DNA from: JAVKSL01 sp039583695
GTDB lineage: Bacteria; Actinomycetota; Acidimicrobiia; Acidimicrobiales; JAJPHD01
Direction: 5' to 3'
NCBI GenBank assembly: GCA_039583695.1
Contig: JAVKSL010000103.1
Coordinates: 1-8,835 of the forward strand
DNA: 8,835 nucleotides
Shown here: piece after piece, positions 1-6,750 of the stretch
Layout: every line of letters begins with the position of its first letter
Numbering within the stretch: the stretch's first letter is position 1
Translations under genes and position numbers: made by a program
The notes under the pieces: model-generated
What the model was told of the DNA's origin: nothing
Seen by the model: the letters and a program-made list of their open reading frames with translations, nothing else
Databases searched by the model: none

Positions 1-89
1 AGATTCCTCGGTGAACCACATCACTGTACTTATCTGCATGTAAGGCTCCGAAAGGATCTCGCGAATTTAGGTCAGACAACGCAGCCGAC

Positions 90-104
90 CGGCGACTGTC
101 GCCG
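90..104. repeat. Short perfect dyad (7-bp arms)
   Basis: CGGCGAC (90-96) and GTCGCCG (98-104) are exact reverse complements around a single T. The spacer is too short for an ideal hairpin, though it could fold with two fewer pairs. It lies in the gene-poor first 240 bases. No function is assigned; in GC-rich DNA such dyads also arise by chance. Confidence 0.35.
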
Positions 105-155
105 CCACGCTCGCCGAGCACCCCCAGCCCAGTCCGCACGGCGGCTGAGCCACAA

Positions 156-178
156 CGGTCGGTCTCTCGGTCCGACCG
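156..178. repeat. Inverted repeat, possible hairpin
   Basis: CGGTCGG (156-162) pairs exactly with CCGACCG (172-178) across a 9-base spacer, so a stable hairpin is possible. No T-tract follows, so it is not a typical intrinsic terminator. It lies 35 bases before the 29-bp repeat at 213 and could be a subterminal structure of a degraded mobile element, but that is inference. Confidence 0.4.
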
Positions 179-212
179 CCAGCAGACCACGTCCGGGGCG
201 TCCCTGGCTCTC

Positions 213-241
213 GCGTTATGTCAGGTCGTCTACCGGGGACA
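213..241. repeat. 29-bp repeat, copy 1 (IS-end-like)
   Basis: GCGTTATGTCAGGTCGTC followed by TACCGGGGACA matches the sequence at 7721-7749 at 26 of 29 positions, in the same orientation and about 7.5 kb away. Here the repeat directly abuts the point where HsdM-like coding begins (241), as expected if an insertion sequence or recombination truncated hsdM. The TGTC...GACA outline suggests a transposon terminus. No transposase is visible nearby, so the family is not assigned. Confidence 0.6.
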
Positions 242-405
242 AAATCAACCTCGAATTCACCTGGCTGAAGGACGACACCGAGACCGACGCCGCCGACCTC
301 CCCGACCCGGACACGTTGATCGCCGAGATCGTAGAGGAGCTGACTGCCGCAGCCGCCGAGCTAGTGGCGGCCGCTAGCCGGGACGTCGGGGACTTCGACA
401 CCTGA
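241..405 (+). pseudogene. hsdM: C-terminal stub of type I R-M methylase HsdM
   Basis: About 54 codons in one frame end at TGA 403-405. The peptide contains FTWLKDD, then LPDPDTLIAEIVEEL and an alanine-rich helix. HsdM, the N6-adenine methyltransferase subunit of type I restriction-modification enzymes, typically ends in a pattern of the form 'LTWLKDxSLEDxxxLPEPxxLAAEIVEDL'. The SAM-binding and NPPF catalytic domains that should precede it are absent: the match stops at the 29-bp repeat at 213-241. No start codon or ribosome site fits the fragment, so it is probably not expressed. It is convergent with the Schlafen-like gene, whose stop lies about 20 bases downstream. No hsdS or hsdR sequence is visible. 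The identification rests on this short tail motif only. Confidence 0.65.
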
Positions 406-425
406 GAACACGTACACGCAGGGGC

Positions 426-1556
426 TTACTTGAAGCCGAATCCCGAGAACGGCGCGGCTGGCGACCGTGCCTGCACGATGGCGTTGATCTCACTGACCGT
501 GGCCTTCTCAGTGATGCCGTAGTGGCGCACATACGGGGCTCGCACCTCGCCCGGTCGTCCGCAGCCGTATAGCCCGATTCCCGGTTCGACCCCCAGCTCT
601 AGGACTACCTTGTCGCTGTCGGCGATAGGCAGTACGTCGAAACTCACGGCTGGCCGGGGTTCGACCCATGACCCGATTATCTGCGTCAGCTGGTCTCTGA
701 GGCGGTCGACGCTCCGCTCGGGTACGCCTACCAGGTTGGGGTCGTCGTCGACACCGACCAGGAGAGAGCCACCCTGGCCGTTGGCGAACGCGCAGACGGT
801 CTTCATGACCTTGAACTTGCTCTCGTCGTCCTTCGGGAGTTGCTGCTTGAACTCAACCTGCTGACGCTCCCGGCCGCTGACTAGCGCCTCCAGCTTGGTA
901 GCGGGATCGACCACGATCTCCACGCCAGCCTCGTTGCCGCGGGCGTAGGGGACGGACAGGAAGCGTCGGTCCAGCCACTGCCCACCACGCCGCACGAGCA
1001 CCCAGGAGCCACTTGGTAGCCCCTCGTTCAGGCCAAACCGGACGGTCTGCGGTTCCCTGCTGTGATGCGTCCAGATGTGCTCGACTGGTCCCGGCACGTC
1101 ACCGGGAAGTTCCACGATGAGATCATCGATATCCGTTCCCTCCACGTCGACCTCGACCGAGCCGCCAGCGACCCTAACGGCGCTGATTCGAGCACGAATC
1201 TCCTGGTGGCGATACATGACACCCTGGTTCAGCCGCCCACCTCCGAGCTGGCGATCGAACCAGAAGAAGCAAGCCCCCGCCGCGTAATAGCTGACGAACG
1301 AGGGGGCATCGCCCTCCGAAACCAACGGCCCCTGCGGCTCGGGAGTGCCTCCCACCATCATGGACAGGCTGGTCTCGGTGACCGGCCAGTCCAGCGCCTC
1401 GTAGGCTGCTGGTGAGCGGCTCTGCCGCCGCTCCCATGTCACCACGTTCGTCATCTCGGGTAGAGCGATGGTATGCGCGCCATGTTGCATCGTCCTCGAC
1501 TGCAGGCAGGTCACCACCTCGGGGCCACCCAAGCGCTGGGCCGTGAATAAGGCCAC
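426..1556 (-). CDS. Schlafen/AlbA_2-domain protein, probably frameshifted at its N-terminus
   Basis: The 376-residue minus-strand frame begins at GTG 1556. Its C-terminal third is a Schlafen AlbA_2 (COG2865-type) domain. Residues 233-237 give VEFKQ, 257-271 give FANGQGGSLLVGVDD, and 342-353 give a YVRHYGITEKAT-like stretch; these match the family's E-x-K, glycine-rich and Arg-containing segments. AlbA_2 domains bind nucleic acid and occur in regulators and in several defence proteins, where the fold can act as an RNase; the activity here is unknown. Residues 1-225 are not recognised. The chosen GTG is doubtful: the same frame reads plausible protein upstream (WDEKEWDYPV), and the true N-terminus appears to lie in another frame from ATG 1741. 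The gene follows the XRE-nuclease-STAND gene on the same strand after 125 bases, so it may be a second operon member. Confidence 0.75.
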   Translation of the reverse strand: MALFTAQRLGGPEVVTCLQSRTMQHGAHTIALPEMTNVVTWERRQSRSPAAYEALDWPVTETSLSMMVGGTPEPQGPLVSEGDAPSFVSYYAAGACFFWFDRQLGGGRLNQGVMYRHQEIRARISAVRVAGGSVEVDVEGTDIDDLIVELPGDVPGPVEHIWTHHSREPQTVRFGLNEGLPSGSWVLVRRGGQWLDRRFLSVPYARGNEAGVEIVVDPATKLEALVSGRERQQVEFKQQLPKDDESKFKVMKTVCAFANGQGGSLLVGVDDDPNLVGVPERSVDRLRDQLTQIIGSWVEPRPAVSFDVLPIADSDKVVLELGVEPGIGLYGCGRPGEVRAPYVRHYGITEKATVSEINAIVQARSPAAPFSGFGFK

Positions 1557-1741
1557 GGGGTAGTCCCACTCCTTCTCATCCCAGTTCGGAGCGCATGGCC
1601 GCCGGTCAGCTCCAGCAGCCGCGCTTGCCAGGCACCGGCGTCATCTCGCGCGGCGGCTACCCGGACCCAGATGACCGGTTCGGTGGCGATGTGATCCAGC
1701 GCCTCCTCGAAGGTTGTCGTTCCAGTGGATGGGGCGGTCAT
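1511..1741 (-). pseudogene. Out-of-frame N-terminal segment of the Schlafen-like gene
   Basis: From ATG 1741 the minus strand reads a well-behaved peptide (MTAPSTGTTTFEEALDHIA, then EPVIWVRVAAARDDAGAW and LLELTGGHALRT). Beyond residue ~53 this frame becomes low-quality and stops at 1511. The frame used by the 376-residue reading takes over with WDEKEWDYPVALF. Restoring one G at the GGG run (plus-strand CCC 1580-1582) would join the two as LRTGDEKEWDYPV and give a protein of about 438 residues. This could be a real frameshift mutation or an error in the sequence. I see no slippery heptamer supporting programmed frameshifting. No clear Shine-Dalgarno precedes ATG 1741. Confidence 0.55.
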
Positions 1742-1839
1742 ACGGACAAGGCTAGGGCGACCGTCCCAGCCAGAACTGATCTGGGTGTGACGACGATGTC
1801 CGCCGAAGGCCCCCCGGTCCAGTACGCGCTATCTCCTGT

Positions 1840-1869
1840 TGAGCGGTGCCGTCTATCGCGATCCGCTCA
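1840..1869 (-). other. Inverted repeat over the stop of the STAND gene
   Basis: TGAGCGG (1840-1846) and CCGCTCA (1863-1869) are exact reverse complements separated by 16 bases, and the inner arm includes the TGA stop of the large gene. It could be a weak terminator or processing hairpin between the large gene and the Schlafen-like gene, but there is no U-tract. Confidence 0.3.
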
Positions 1870-4800
1870 GTCGAATGGTGACGAGGACAGCCACTGAATC
1901 ATGTGCTCAGCGTGTTCGGCGAGGCGGCGGTAGAAACGCCGGGCCGGAGACGCGATCGGCAGCTCGGCCATGATGCGCCGAGCGTTGGCCATAACTGCAC
2001 CTTCGTTCGTTGCCTGTGCGCCCAACGTCGTACCGAGCCCAGAGTTAGATATCGCGGCCTTGGAGAGGTTGGATGCCACCGTCTGCTGGCATTCAGTGCT
2101 GTAGGCGTCGGCGGATTCCAATAACTCGACCACGAAGGCCTCCTGGGTCCAAACGATCGAGGGATGCGCCTCGCTGAGGGCCATGCTCACCGCCTCAAGA
2201 CTTGCCAGGTCGGGGTGCTGCTGCAGCCACGCCCTCAGAACCGCGACGACCGGATCATCGAAGTTGCCGACGATCGCCTTGACGAGCGGGGTCTTGTGGT
2301 GCGCCTGTAGCGCATCGGCACCACGTAGCCAGTCGAGCAGCTGCCCCAGGACCTGGTCGAGCTTCGCGTTGTCGTGCAGGATCACGGGGGACTGGCCGGC
2401 ATACCCCCAAGCCCAGGGGATGCCTTCAAATCGCTCCTCCCCAGCGGCAGTTTGGCGATCGATGCGGGCCCGGAGCATGGCAACCATTTCCACGGCACCG
2501 TCTCGAGCCACCGCGCTGAGGAAGAGGCCGATGGCGTAGTCATCCAGACTCGGGCATGCCTCTAGGCGCTTTAGTAAGTCAGACTGTTCCCCCGGACCAA
2601 GGTCGTTGACGCTGAAGCCGTGACGGTTGAGCTCGCCGAGGACGCTGGCCGCGACGGGCGTGGAGTCTCGGAAGTCGATATCGAGGAGCATGCGAACTGC
2701 TCGGGCTTTGCTGGTGGCTGCCAGATTGTCGGCGGCGTAGACGATGATGGTCCGGACGCCTGGGTCAGGATGCTGAGCCAGTGATTCGATGAGGGCAATC
2801 TCGTCGGCATGTAGCTCGGTGCGGGCGCCGAGACCAAGGCTGAAGGCATGTCCGATCTGCTGATCAAGGCTCTGGTCGCCGATCGCCAGCAGTTGTCGTG
2901 CATCTGCAACCGCCTCCAAAGGGTTAGTCAGGGCCAGTTGAGACAGCGTCGCGCTGAGCACATCGCGCAGGAGGCTGGTCGGATCGCTCAGCACCGCCTC
3001 AATCACCCGACGAGCGATTTTGGGATCGCGCTCGATGAGGCAGGCCAGGAAGGGTCCTGGAACCACCGCCCGGCCCGTGGTTACCGAACTGATCACGTAC
3101 AGGCGCTCGCCTATATACGCCACGAGATCGCCCGGGTCAGGTACGTCGTGCAGCAGGTGATCAGCCGTCTCGGCCTGGTACTGCGTATGGCGTTGTTCTG
3201 CGGCTTCGTAATCGTCCGTCTGGTCGTCAGAGGTCCAGGCAAACCCTTCGATCAGGCAGCGAGTGACGCGAGCAGCGAGGTGCGTCGGAAGGCTGGCTAG
3301 TACTTGTTGCGCGGCTATTTGGGTCTCTCCGTGTCCGTGGATGGCTTGCCATCGCACGACGTGACGTATCTCCACGTAGAGCAGCGGCTCGAGCGGCGTC
3401 GAGCTGATGAGTTCCGCCAGTCGCTTGAGTACTGCCAGATGATCGGGGTCCCACTGCGCGCGCTGTTCGCCGGTCGGCTGCAGTCCAGCTAGCCCGAACG
3501 GTCCGCGTAGGCTCTCTTTGAGCGTCTTGAGTGCCCGTACGCCACGCTGCAACGGACCCTGCTCCAGGACTGAGAACGCGGCCTCGATGACTCGCTCCCG
3601 AAATGGTCGCACGACCGCAGCGGTGATCAGGAAGGGTCGCATGATGATTTGGTGATCGTCAAAGCTGTCGTCGGTGCCCTCGGTGGCCAGGAAGGCGTCG
3701 AGAACATCGAACGGCGACGGGCCGCGTGTGGAGGTGTTCGCTCCCCAGCTGAGGGCTTGCGTGATGACCGCTTCATGGAAGGCAACCGGCTTACCGCTCC
3801 CATAGCTGGCGATCTGTTGCAGGGCCCGCAGCGGCTCGGAGTCCGAGGATGCACCAACGGCCGGCCGATAGCGCTTGGCCAAAGCCCAGAGCAGATCGGT
3901 GGCTGGGCCAACGCACTGATAGGTGTAGGCGACGTGCCGCAAGATAGGCACCAGTGCCGGGATCAGCTCGAAGGCGTTGGGATCCACTTCCTGGTCGTCC
4001 TCCTTGTCGAGTCCGGCTTCGTGGATTGCCTGAGCCGCCAGCTCCAGCGAGCGCTCCGGCTGGAAGTAGGCAACATCGCCGACGGTTTCCAAGATGGTCC
4101 GGCGAGCAGCTCCTTGCGGTGCGGCGCTGAAAAGGTTGTCCACGCGCGCCCACACTCGATCGAGTAGCCGGCCTCCTGGTGAAGTGCCCGTCGTGTTCGA
4201 CAAGCGCCAGTCCAGCTTCCCGACATTGACAAGTAGGTTCTGCAGCGCCTTGCCAGCGAGCTGGTCGAAGAGTTCGTCGACATAACCTGTCGGTACCCCC
4301 CGTTCGTCAACACACGCCCTCTCAGCGATGGTGTCCGCCAAGACGTCTGGTATCAGACGGAGCAGGCCGCCCCTGCGGACGAGTACGCCGGCCTCCTCCA
4401 GCCGCGTCAGCAGGCGTCGGAGTTCGGTTCTTGACTTGCCCACGACCAGCTGGATCAGCTCATCGAATCCCGAATCTTCCGGGGCAAGCGGTTGCAGAAG
4501 CGCGAAGAACTGCAACAACCTGTCAAGTACGTCGCGCTCGCCGGGCTCGCAGAGTTCGCCAGTCAAAACCTCACTGAAGGCGGTGAAAAGGCGGTCCCGA
4601 AATTGTTGGTCGGAGGTCACGGCTTGCGGTTGGATCTGACCGCGTGCCACCAGTCGTGCCCCGATGACCGTCGCCAACGGGCAATCGCGTGTTAGCACGG
4701 CGATGTTGTGCGCCAGCTCGCTGATGGGGCCGGGAAAGCCCTCGGTCTGCAGAACTTCGGCGGCTAGCCTGGTCACCTCCGGTAGGGACAGCTCCGCGAG

Positions 4801-5979
4801 CTGCACCTCCAGCGGCGTATCCACCAGGTTGGCGCGCTGGGCAACGCTCCGAATGCGTGCCACTCCGTAAGGTCGGGTCGCGGCGATGACCCGGATTTCC
4901 GGTCGGAGGGCAGTCACTGCATAGAGCAAGCCGTCGAGAGCAGGCGTCTCGTGAGCGTCGTCAATAACGAGCAGCGACGCGCCCTCGGGCAACTGCTCCA
5001 CCAGGCCCGGCGCCACAGCGGTACCCAGCAAGAGGAAGCGAATCCGTAGCTCGGGATGCGCCTCCTGCAACGAGGCGACCACCGCTCTGAGAAGTCGGCT
5101 CTTACCGCTGCCACCCGGTGCGATCGTGAAGGCTAGCCGGTTGACGTCCGTGTCCAAGGTGAAGGCGGTCAGGTCATCGAGATTCTGCTGGCGCCCAACC
5201 AAGGTGCAGGTGTGGTTGAGCAGCTTGCGCGGATCATCAAACGGCCCGAAGTACTCCTCAGCGGTCAACCAGGGCCCTTGCTCAGGCAGACCGAGAAAGT
5301 CCTCACGGTGGTTTGGAAAGAAGCGGTCAACCAGCTGGACCCGGGCATCCAAGTCCAAAACAGTGCGGATCACCTCGGCGATGTTTTCGAGGTCCCACAG
5401 CGACCAATGCGCGTTACCCATAACGACCTTGCGTGCCCCGGGCGTCGCGACCCGAGTCAGCAGGAGGTAGTGGTGGTTGGCCGTGGTGGTATTGGCGGCC
5501 ATGGCTGCGCTGACCTTGGCCGGCCCAAAGCCAGTACGCGGCCCGTAGCGCTTGCACTGGTAAGTCGTGATCGTCCCGTCAGGCTCCTGGGCATAGAGGT
5601 CGATACCGTCCTGCCGGTCCCCCTGGTCGCCAAAGCGGTGCACCTCAGCAAGCGGACGTAGGGCCTTCACGAGTGATCGGCAAAAACGCTCGAAATTGGC
5701 CGGCGTCAAGCTGCCGATCGGCAAATCTGGGTTGAGAGGACGAGCGGGAGGAAGCAGGCCCTCGGCGGACCGGATGCCCTGATCGAGCCAGACCTCGAGC
5801 TGGTCAGGGTCAAGTTCGAAAAGCTCCAGCAGCCGCTTCACCTGGTCCCGGTTGGGACGAGTCACTCCCCGCTCCCAGCGGCTGACGGTTTGCTGCCCGA
5901 TCGGCATGCGACCAGCCAAGTCGGCCTGCGTCCAGCCGCGTTGCTCTCGCTCCCGCTTGATGTGATCGGTGATCTCCAT
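1867..5979 (-). CDS. XRE-HTH / restriction-endonuclease-like / STAND NTPase fusion (predicted defence protein)
   Basis: This intact 1370-residue protein has four parts. Residues 5-55 are a Cro/CI-type HTH (GWTQADLAGRM, then QQTVSRWERG). Residues ~95-205 resemble an Mrr-like PD-(D/E)xK nuclease: GDQGDRQDGID (117-127) supplies an acidic residue, and YQCKRY (140-145) gives QxK at Q141/K143. A STAND-type P-loop NTPase follows: Walker A APGGSGKS (287-294), Walker B LLVIDDAHE (336-344), sensor-like RVIAATRP (363-370) and CPLA (433-436). A winged-helix-like stretch lies near 505-550, and the remaining ~800 residues look helical, with a HEAT-like patch around 1065-1090. REase-STAND fusions (nSTAND/Avs type) are predicted or proven phage sensors that activate the nuclease on ligand-driven oligomerisation; that role here is inference. 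The start at 5979 opens directly with the HTH. Its promoter probably lies in the 105-bp gap shared with the divergent XRE gene. Confidence 0.9.
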   Translation of the reverse strand: MEITDHIKREREQRGWTQADLAGRMPIGQQTVSRWERGVTRPNRDQVKRLLELFELDPDQLEVWLDQGIRSAEGLLPPARPLNPDLPIGSLTPANFERFCRSLVKALRPLAEVHRFGDQGDRQDGIDLYAQEPDGTITTYQCKRYGPRTGFGPAKVSAAMAANTTTANHHYLLLTRVATPGARKVVMGNAHWSLWDLENIAEVIRTVLDLDARVQLVDRFFPNHREDFLGLPEQGPWLTAEEYFGPFDDPRKLLNHTCTLVGRQQNLDDLTAFTLDTDVNRLAFTIAPGGSGKSRLLRAVVASLQEAHPELRIRFLLLGTAVAPGLVEQLPEGASLLVIDDAHETPALDGLLYAVTALRPEIRVIAATRPYGVARIRSVAQRANLVDTPLEVQLAELSLPEVTRLAAEVLQTEGFPGPISELAHNIAVLTRDCPLATVIGARLVARGQIQPQAVTSDQQFRDRLFTAFSEVLTGELCEPGERDVLDRLLQFFALLQPLAPEDSGFDELIQLVVGKSRTELRRLLTRLEEAGVLVRRGGLLRLIPDVLADTIAERACVDERGVPTGYVDELFDQLAGKALQNLLVNVGKLDWRLSNTTGTSPGGRLLDRVWARVDNLFSAAPQGAARRTILETVGDVAYFQPERSLELAAQAIHEAGLDKEDDQEVDPNAFELIPALVPILRHVAYTYQCVGPATDLLWALAKRYRPAVGASSDSEPLRALQQIASYGSGKPVAFHEAVITQALSWGANTSTRGPSPFDVLDAFLATEGTDDSFDDHQIIMRPFLITAAVVRPFRERVIEAAFSVLEQGPLQRGVRALKTLKESLRGPFGLAGLQPTGEQRAQWDPDHLAVLKRLAELISSTPLEPLLYVEIRHVVRWQAIHGHGETQIAAQQVLASLPTHLAARVTRCLIEGFAWTSDDQTDDYEAAEQRHTQYQAETADHLLHDVPDPGDLVAYIGERLYVISSVTTGRAVVPGPFLACLIERDPKIARRVIEAVLSDPTSLLRDVLSATLSQLALTNPLEAVADARQLLAIGDQSLDQQIGHAFSLGLGARTELHADEIALIESLAQHPDPGVRTIIVYAADNLAATSKARAVRMLLDIDFRDSTPVAASVLGELNRHGFSVNDLGPGEQSDLLKRLEACPSLDDYAIGLFLSAVARDGAVEMVAMLRARIDRQTAAGEERFEGIPWAWGYAGQSPVILHDNAKLDQVLGQLLDWLRGADALQAHHKTPLVKAIVGNFDDPVVAVLRAWLQQHPDLASLEAVSMALSEAHPSIVWTQEAFVVELLESADAYSTECQQTVASNLSKAAISNSGLGTTLGAQATNEGAVMANARRIMAELPIASPARRFYRRLAEHAEHMIQWLSSSPFD

Positions 5980-6023
5980 AACTTTATCCAGTCTATCACA
6001 CGCAGGGGATGCGTATGGCTATC

Positions 6024-6055
6024 TGTCAAGCTTGCTATGCATAGAACTCTTGACA
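6024..6055. promoter_or_regulatory. 32-bp dyad operator between divergent genes
   Basis: TGTCAAGCTTGCTATG (6024-6039) is mirrored by CATAGAACTCTTGACA (6040-6055); 13 of 16 positions pair, and the centre is the perfect palindrome CTATGCATAG (6035-6044). The outer ends are TTGACA hexamers pointing outward on both strands. The right one has a good -10 at 17 bases. The left one has no convincing -10 at normal spacing. The site is well placed for one dimeric regulator, perhaps either flanking XRE protein, to control both directions. Confidence 0.7.
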
Positions 6056-6078
6056 CTCGGGCCCGTGTGGGACATACT
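6050..6078 (+). promoter_or_regulatory. Promoter of the small XRE gene (leaderless)
   Basis: A perfect -35 TTGACA (6050-6055) is followed after exactly 17 bases by CATACT (6073-6078, 4 of 6 to the TATAAT consensus). Transcription would start about 7 bases later, at the GTG of the XRE gene (6085), which predicts a leaderless mRNA as is common in actinobacteria. The -35 overlaps the right end of the 32-bp dyad, so a bound repressor would block it. Confidence 0.7.
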
Positions 6079-6084
6079 GGCGGA

Positions 6085-6291
6085 GTGCCTCCGTACCAGT
6101 CCAACGTCCGGGAGTACCGGCAGAAGGCCGGACTGTCCCAGGAAGCTCTCGCTCGCGAGCTCGGGGTCAGCCGCCAGACCGTCGTCAACATCGAAAAGGG
6201 CTTGAGTGAACCAAAAGTTTTGCTCGCGATCGCCTTGGGCGCCATTTTGGGTGTCGCCCTCGAAGAGCTATTCCGAAAGGGAACTGCCTGA
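6085..6291 (+). CDS. Small XRE-family HTH regulator (68 aa)
   Basis: The predicted protein is nearly all helix-turn-helix: VREYRQKAGLSQEALARELG, then VSRQTVVNIEKG with the recognition helix, and a C-terminal VALEELF tail. Size and layout match the compact COG1476-type regulators, which are often encoded beside a membrane protein. The GTG start at 6085 is chosen because it gives the usual family N-terminus and lies about 7 bases after a good -10, consistent with leaderless translation. Upstream starts in the same frame would run into the divergent gene's 5' end and through the promoter. The gene ends one base before the ATG of the next gene, so the two are almost certainly co-transcribed. It probably binds the dyad at 6024-6055, regulating itself and perhaps the STAND gene; this is inference. 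Confidence 0.85.
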   Translation: MPPYQSNVREYRQKAGLSQEALARELGVSRQTVVNIEKGLSEPKVLLAIALGAILGVALEELFRKGTA

Positions 6292-6292
6292 G

Positions 6293-6703
6293 ATGAACCA
6301 AGCCCAAGTAGCCAGGTGCAACCAGGTCGCCGACTTCCTCCGACGACGTCTCACCCTCATCCCCGTCACCTACTCACATCCGTGGGGGCGGACGGCGTGG
6401 CAACAGCCCCTGCCAACCATCGGGCTGTTCGCCGACAACTTGGTGGTCGACGCCGAGTTCCGCTCCCTGCAGCTGGGGACCTGGCTGCGCACCACGGATG
6501 GCGAAGTCATCGAGAGAGCCGTCGGCATGGTGATTCCGCCCTTCTACGGCCCCGAGTACGACCTCGCGGTCAATGGACTGAAGCTGGCTGCCCGCCTTCA
6601 GCAGCAGGAGGGGCAGCAGATGGCCGGCAAGGTGGCGTTGTCCTTCGTTGGAGCCAGCCTCATTGCTGCGGGGGTGGTTGCGGCCAGTCGTAGCACGGCC
6701 TGA
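6293..6703 (+). CDS. Hypothetical protein with C-terminal membrane segment (136 aa)
   Basis: I do not recognise the family. ATG 6293 follows the stop of the XRE gene by one base, which points to translational coupling; a purine-rich GAAAGGGA lies about 13 bases upstream. The first ~110 residues look soluble and mixed, with an aromatic/proline stretch (VIPPFYGPEYDLAVNG). A glutamine-rich patch (LQQQEGQQ) follows, then one hydrophobic helix (VALSFVGASLIAAGVVAA), and the chain ends after a few polar residues. The layout suggests a tail-anchored protein with its bulk in the cytoplasm. Pairing with a small XRE regulator resembles regulator/membrane-partner modules. It could equally be an accessory or modulator of the neighbouring STAND defence gene; no sequence evidence decides. 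Confidence 0.75.
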   Translation: MNQAQVARCNQVADFLRRRLTLIPVTYSHPWGRTAWQQPLPTIGLFADNLVVDAEFRSLQLGTWLRTTDGEVIERAVGMVIPPFYGPEYDLAVNGLKLAARLQQQEGQQMAGKVALSFVGASLIAAGVVAASRSTA

Positions 6704-6750
6704 CGCCCTGACAGCGCCTCCGGCATCGTCACAGCCCTCAGATCCCTCGA

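Larger units (their letters stand above)
1..240. other. Gene-poor stretch before the hsdM stub
   Basis: No convincing gene is seen. The plus-strand frame that continues into the HsdM stub stays open from base 1, but upstream of about 232 its translation is dominated by Arg, Pro and Ser and does not look like HsdM, so it is read as chance openness in GC-rich DNA. The stretch contains two inverted repeats (90-104 and 156-178) and the first 29-bp IS-end-like repeat (213-241). Confidence 0.5.

Noticed and set aside
1..240. Open plus-strand frame continuous with the HsdM stub from base 1
   Set aside because: No stop codons, but the translation is Arg/Pro/Ser-rich, has no ATG, GTG or TTG start in this stretch, and does not resemble the part of HsdM that should precede the tail motif.
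1174..1569. 131-codon minus-strand frame from GTG 1569, which has AAGGAG nearby
   Set aside because: It overlaps the Schlafen-like gene in another frame and has shadow composition; the AAGGAG is explained as Lys-Glu codons of the real frame.
1575..1595. Programmed -1 frameshift in the Schlafen-like gene
   Set aside because: No X-XXY-YYZ slippery heptamer or obvious downstream stimulatory hairpin; mutation or sequencing error is simpler.
5890..6084. N-terminal extension of the small XRE gene to an ATG at 5890
   Set aside because: It would run through the divergent gene's 5' end and the TTGACA/CATACT promoter; homologous small XRE regulators start near the GTG at 6085.
6704..6750. Intrinsic terminator after the membrane-protein gene
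   Set aside because: No stem of adequate length and no T-tract could be found.
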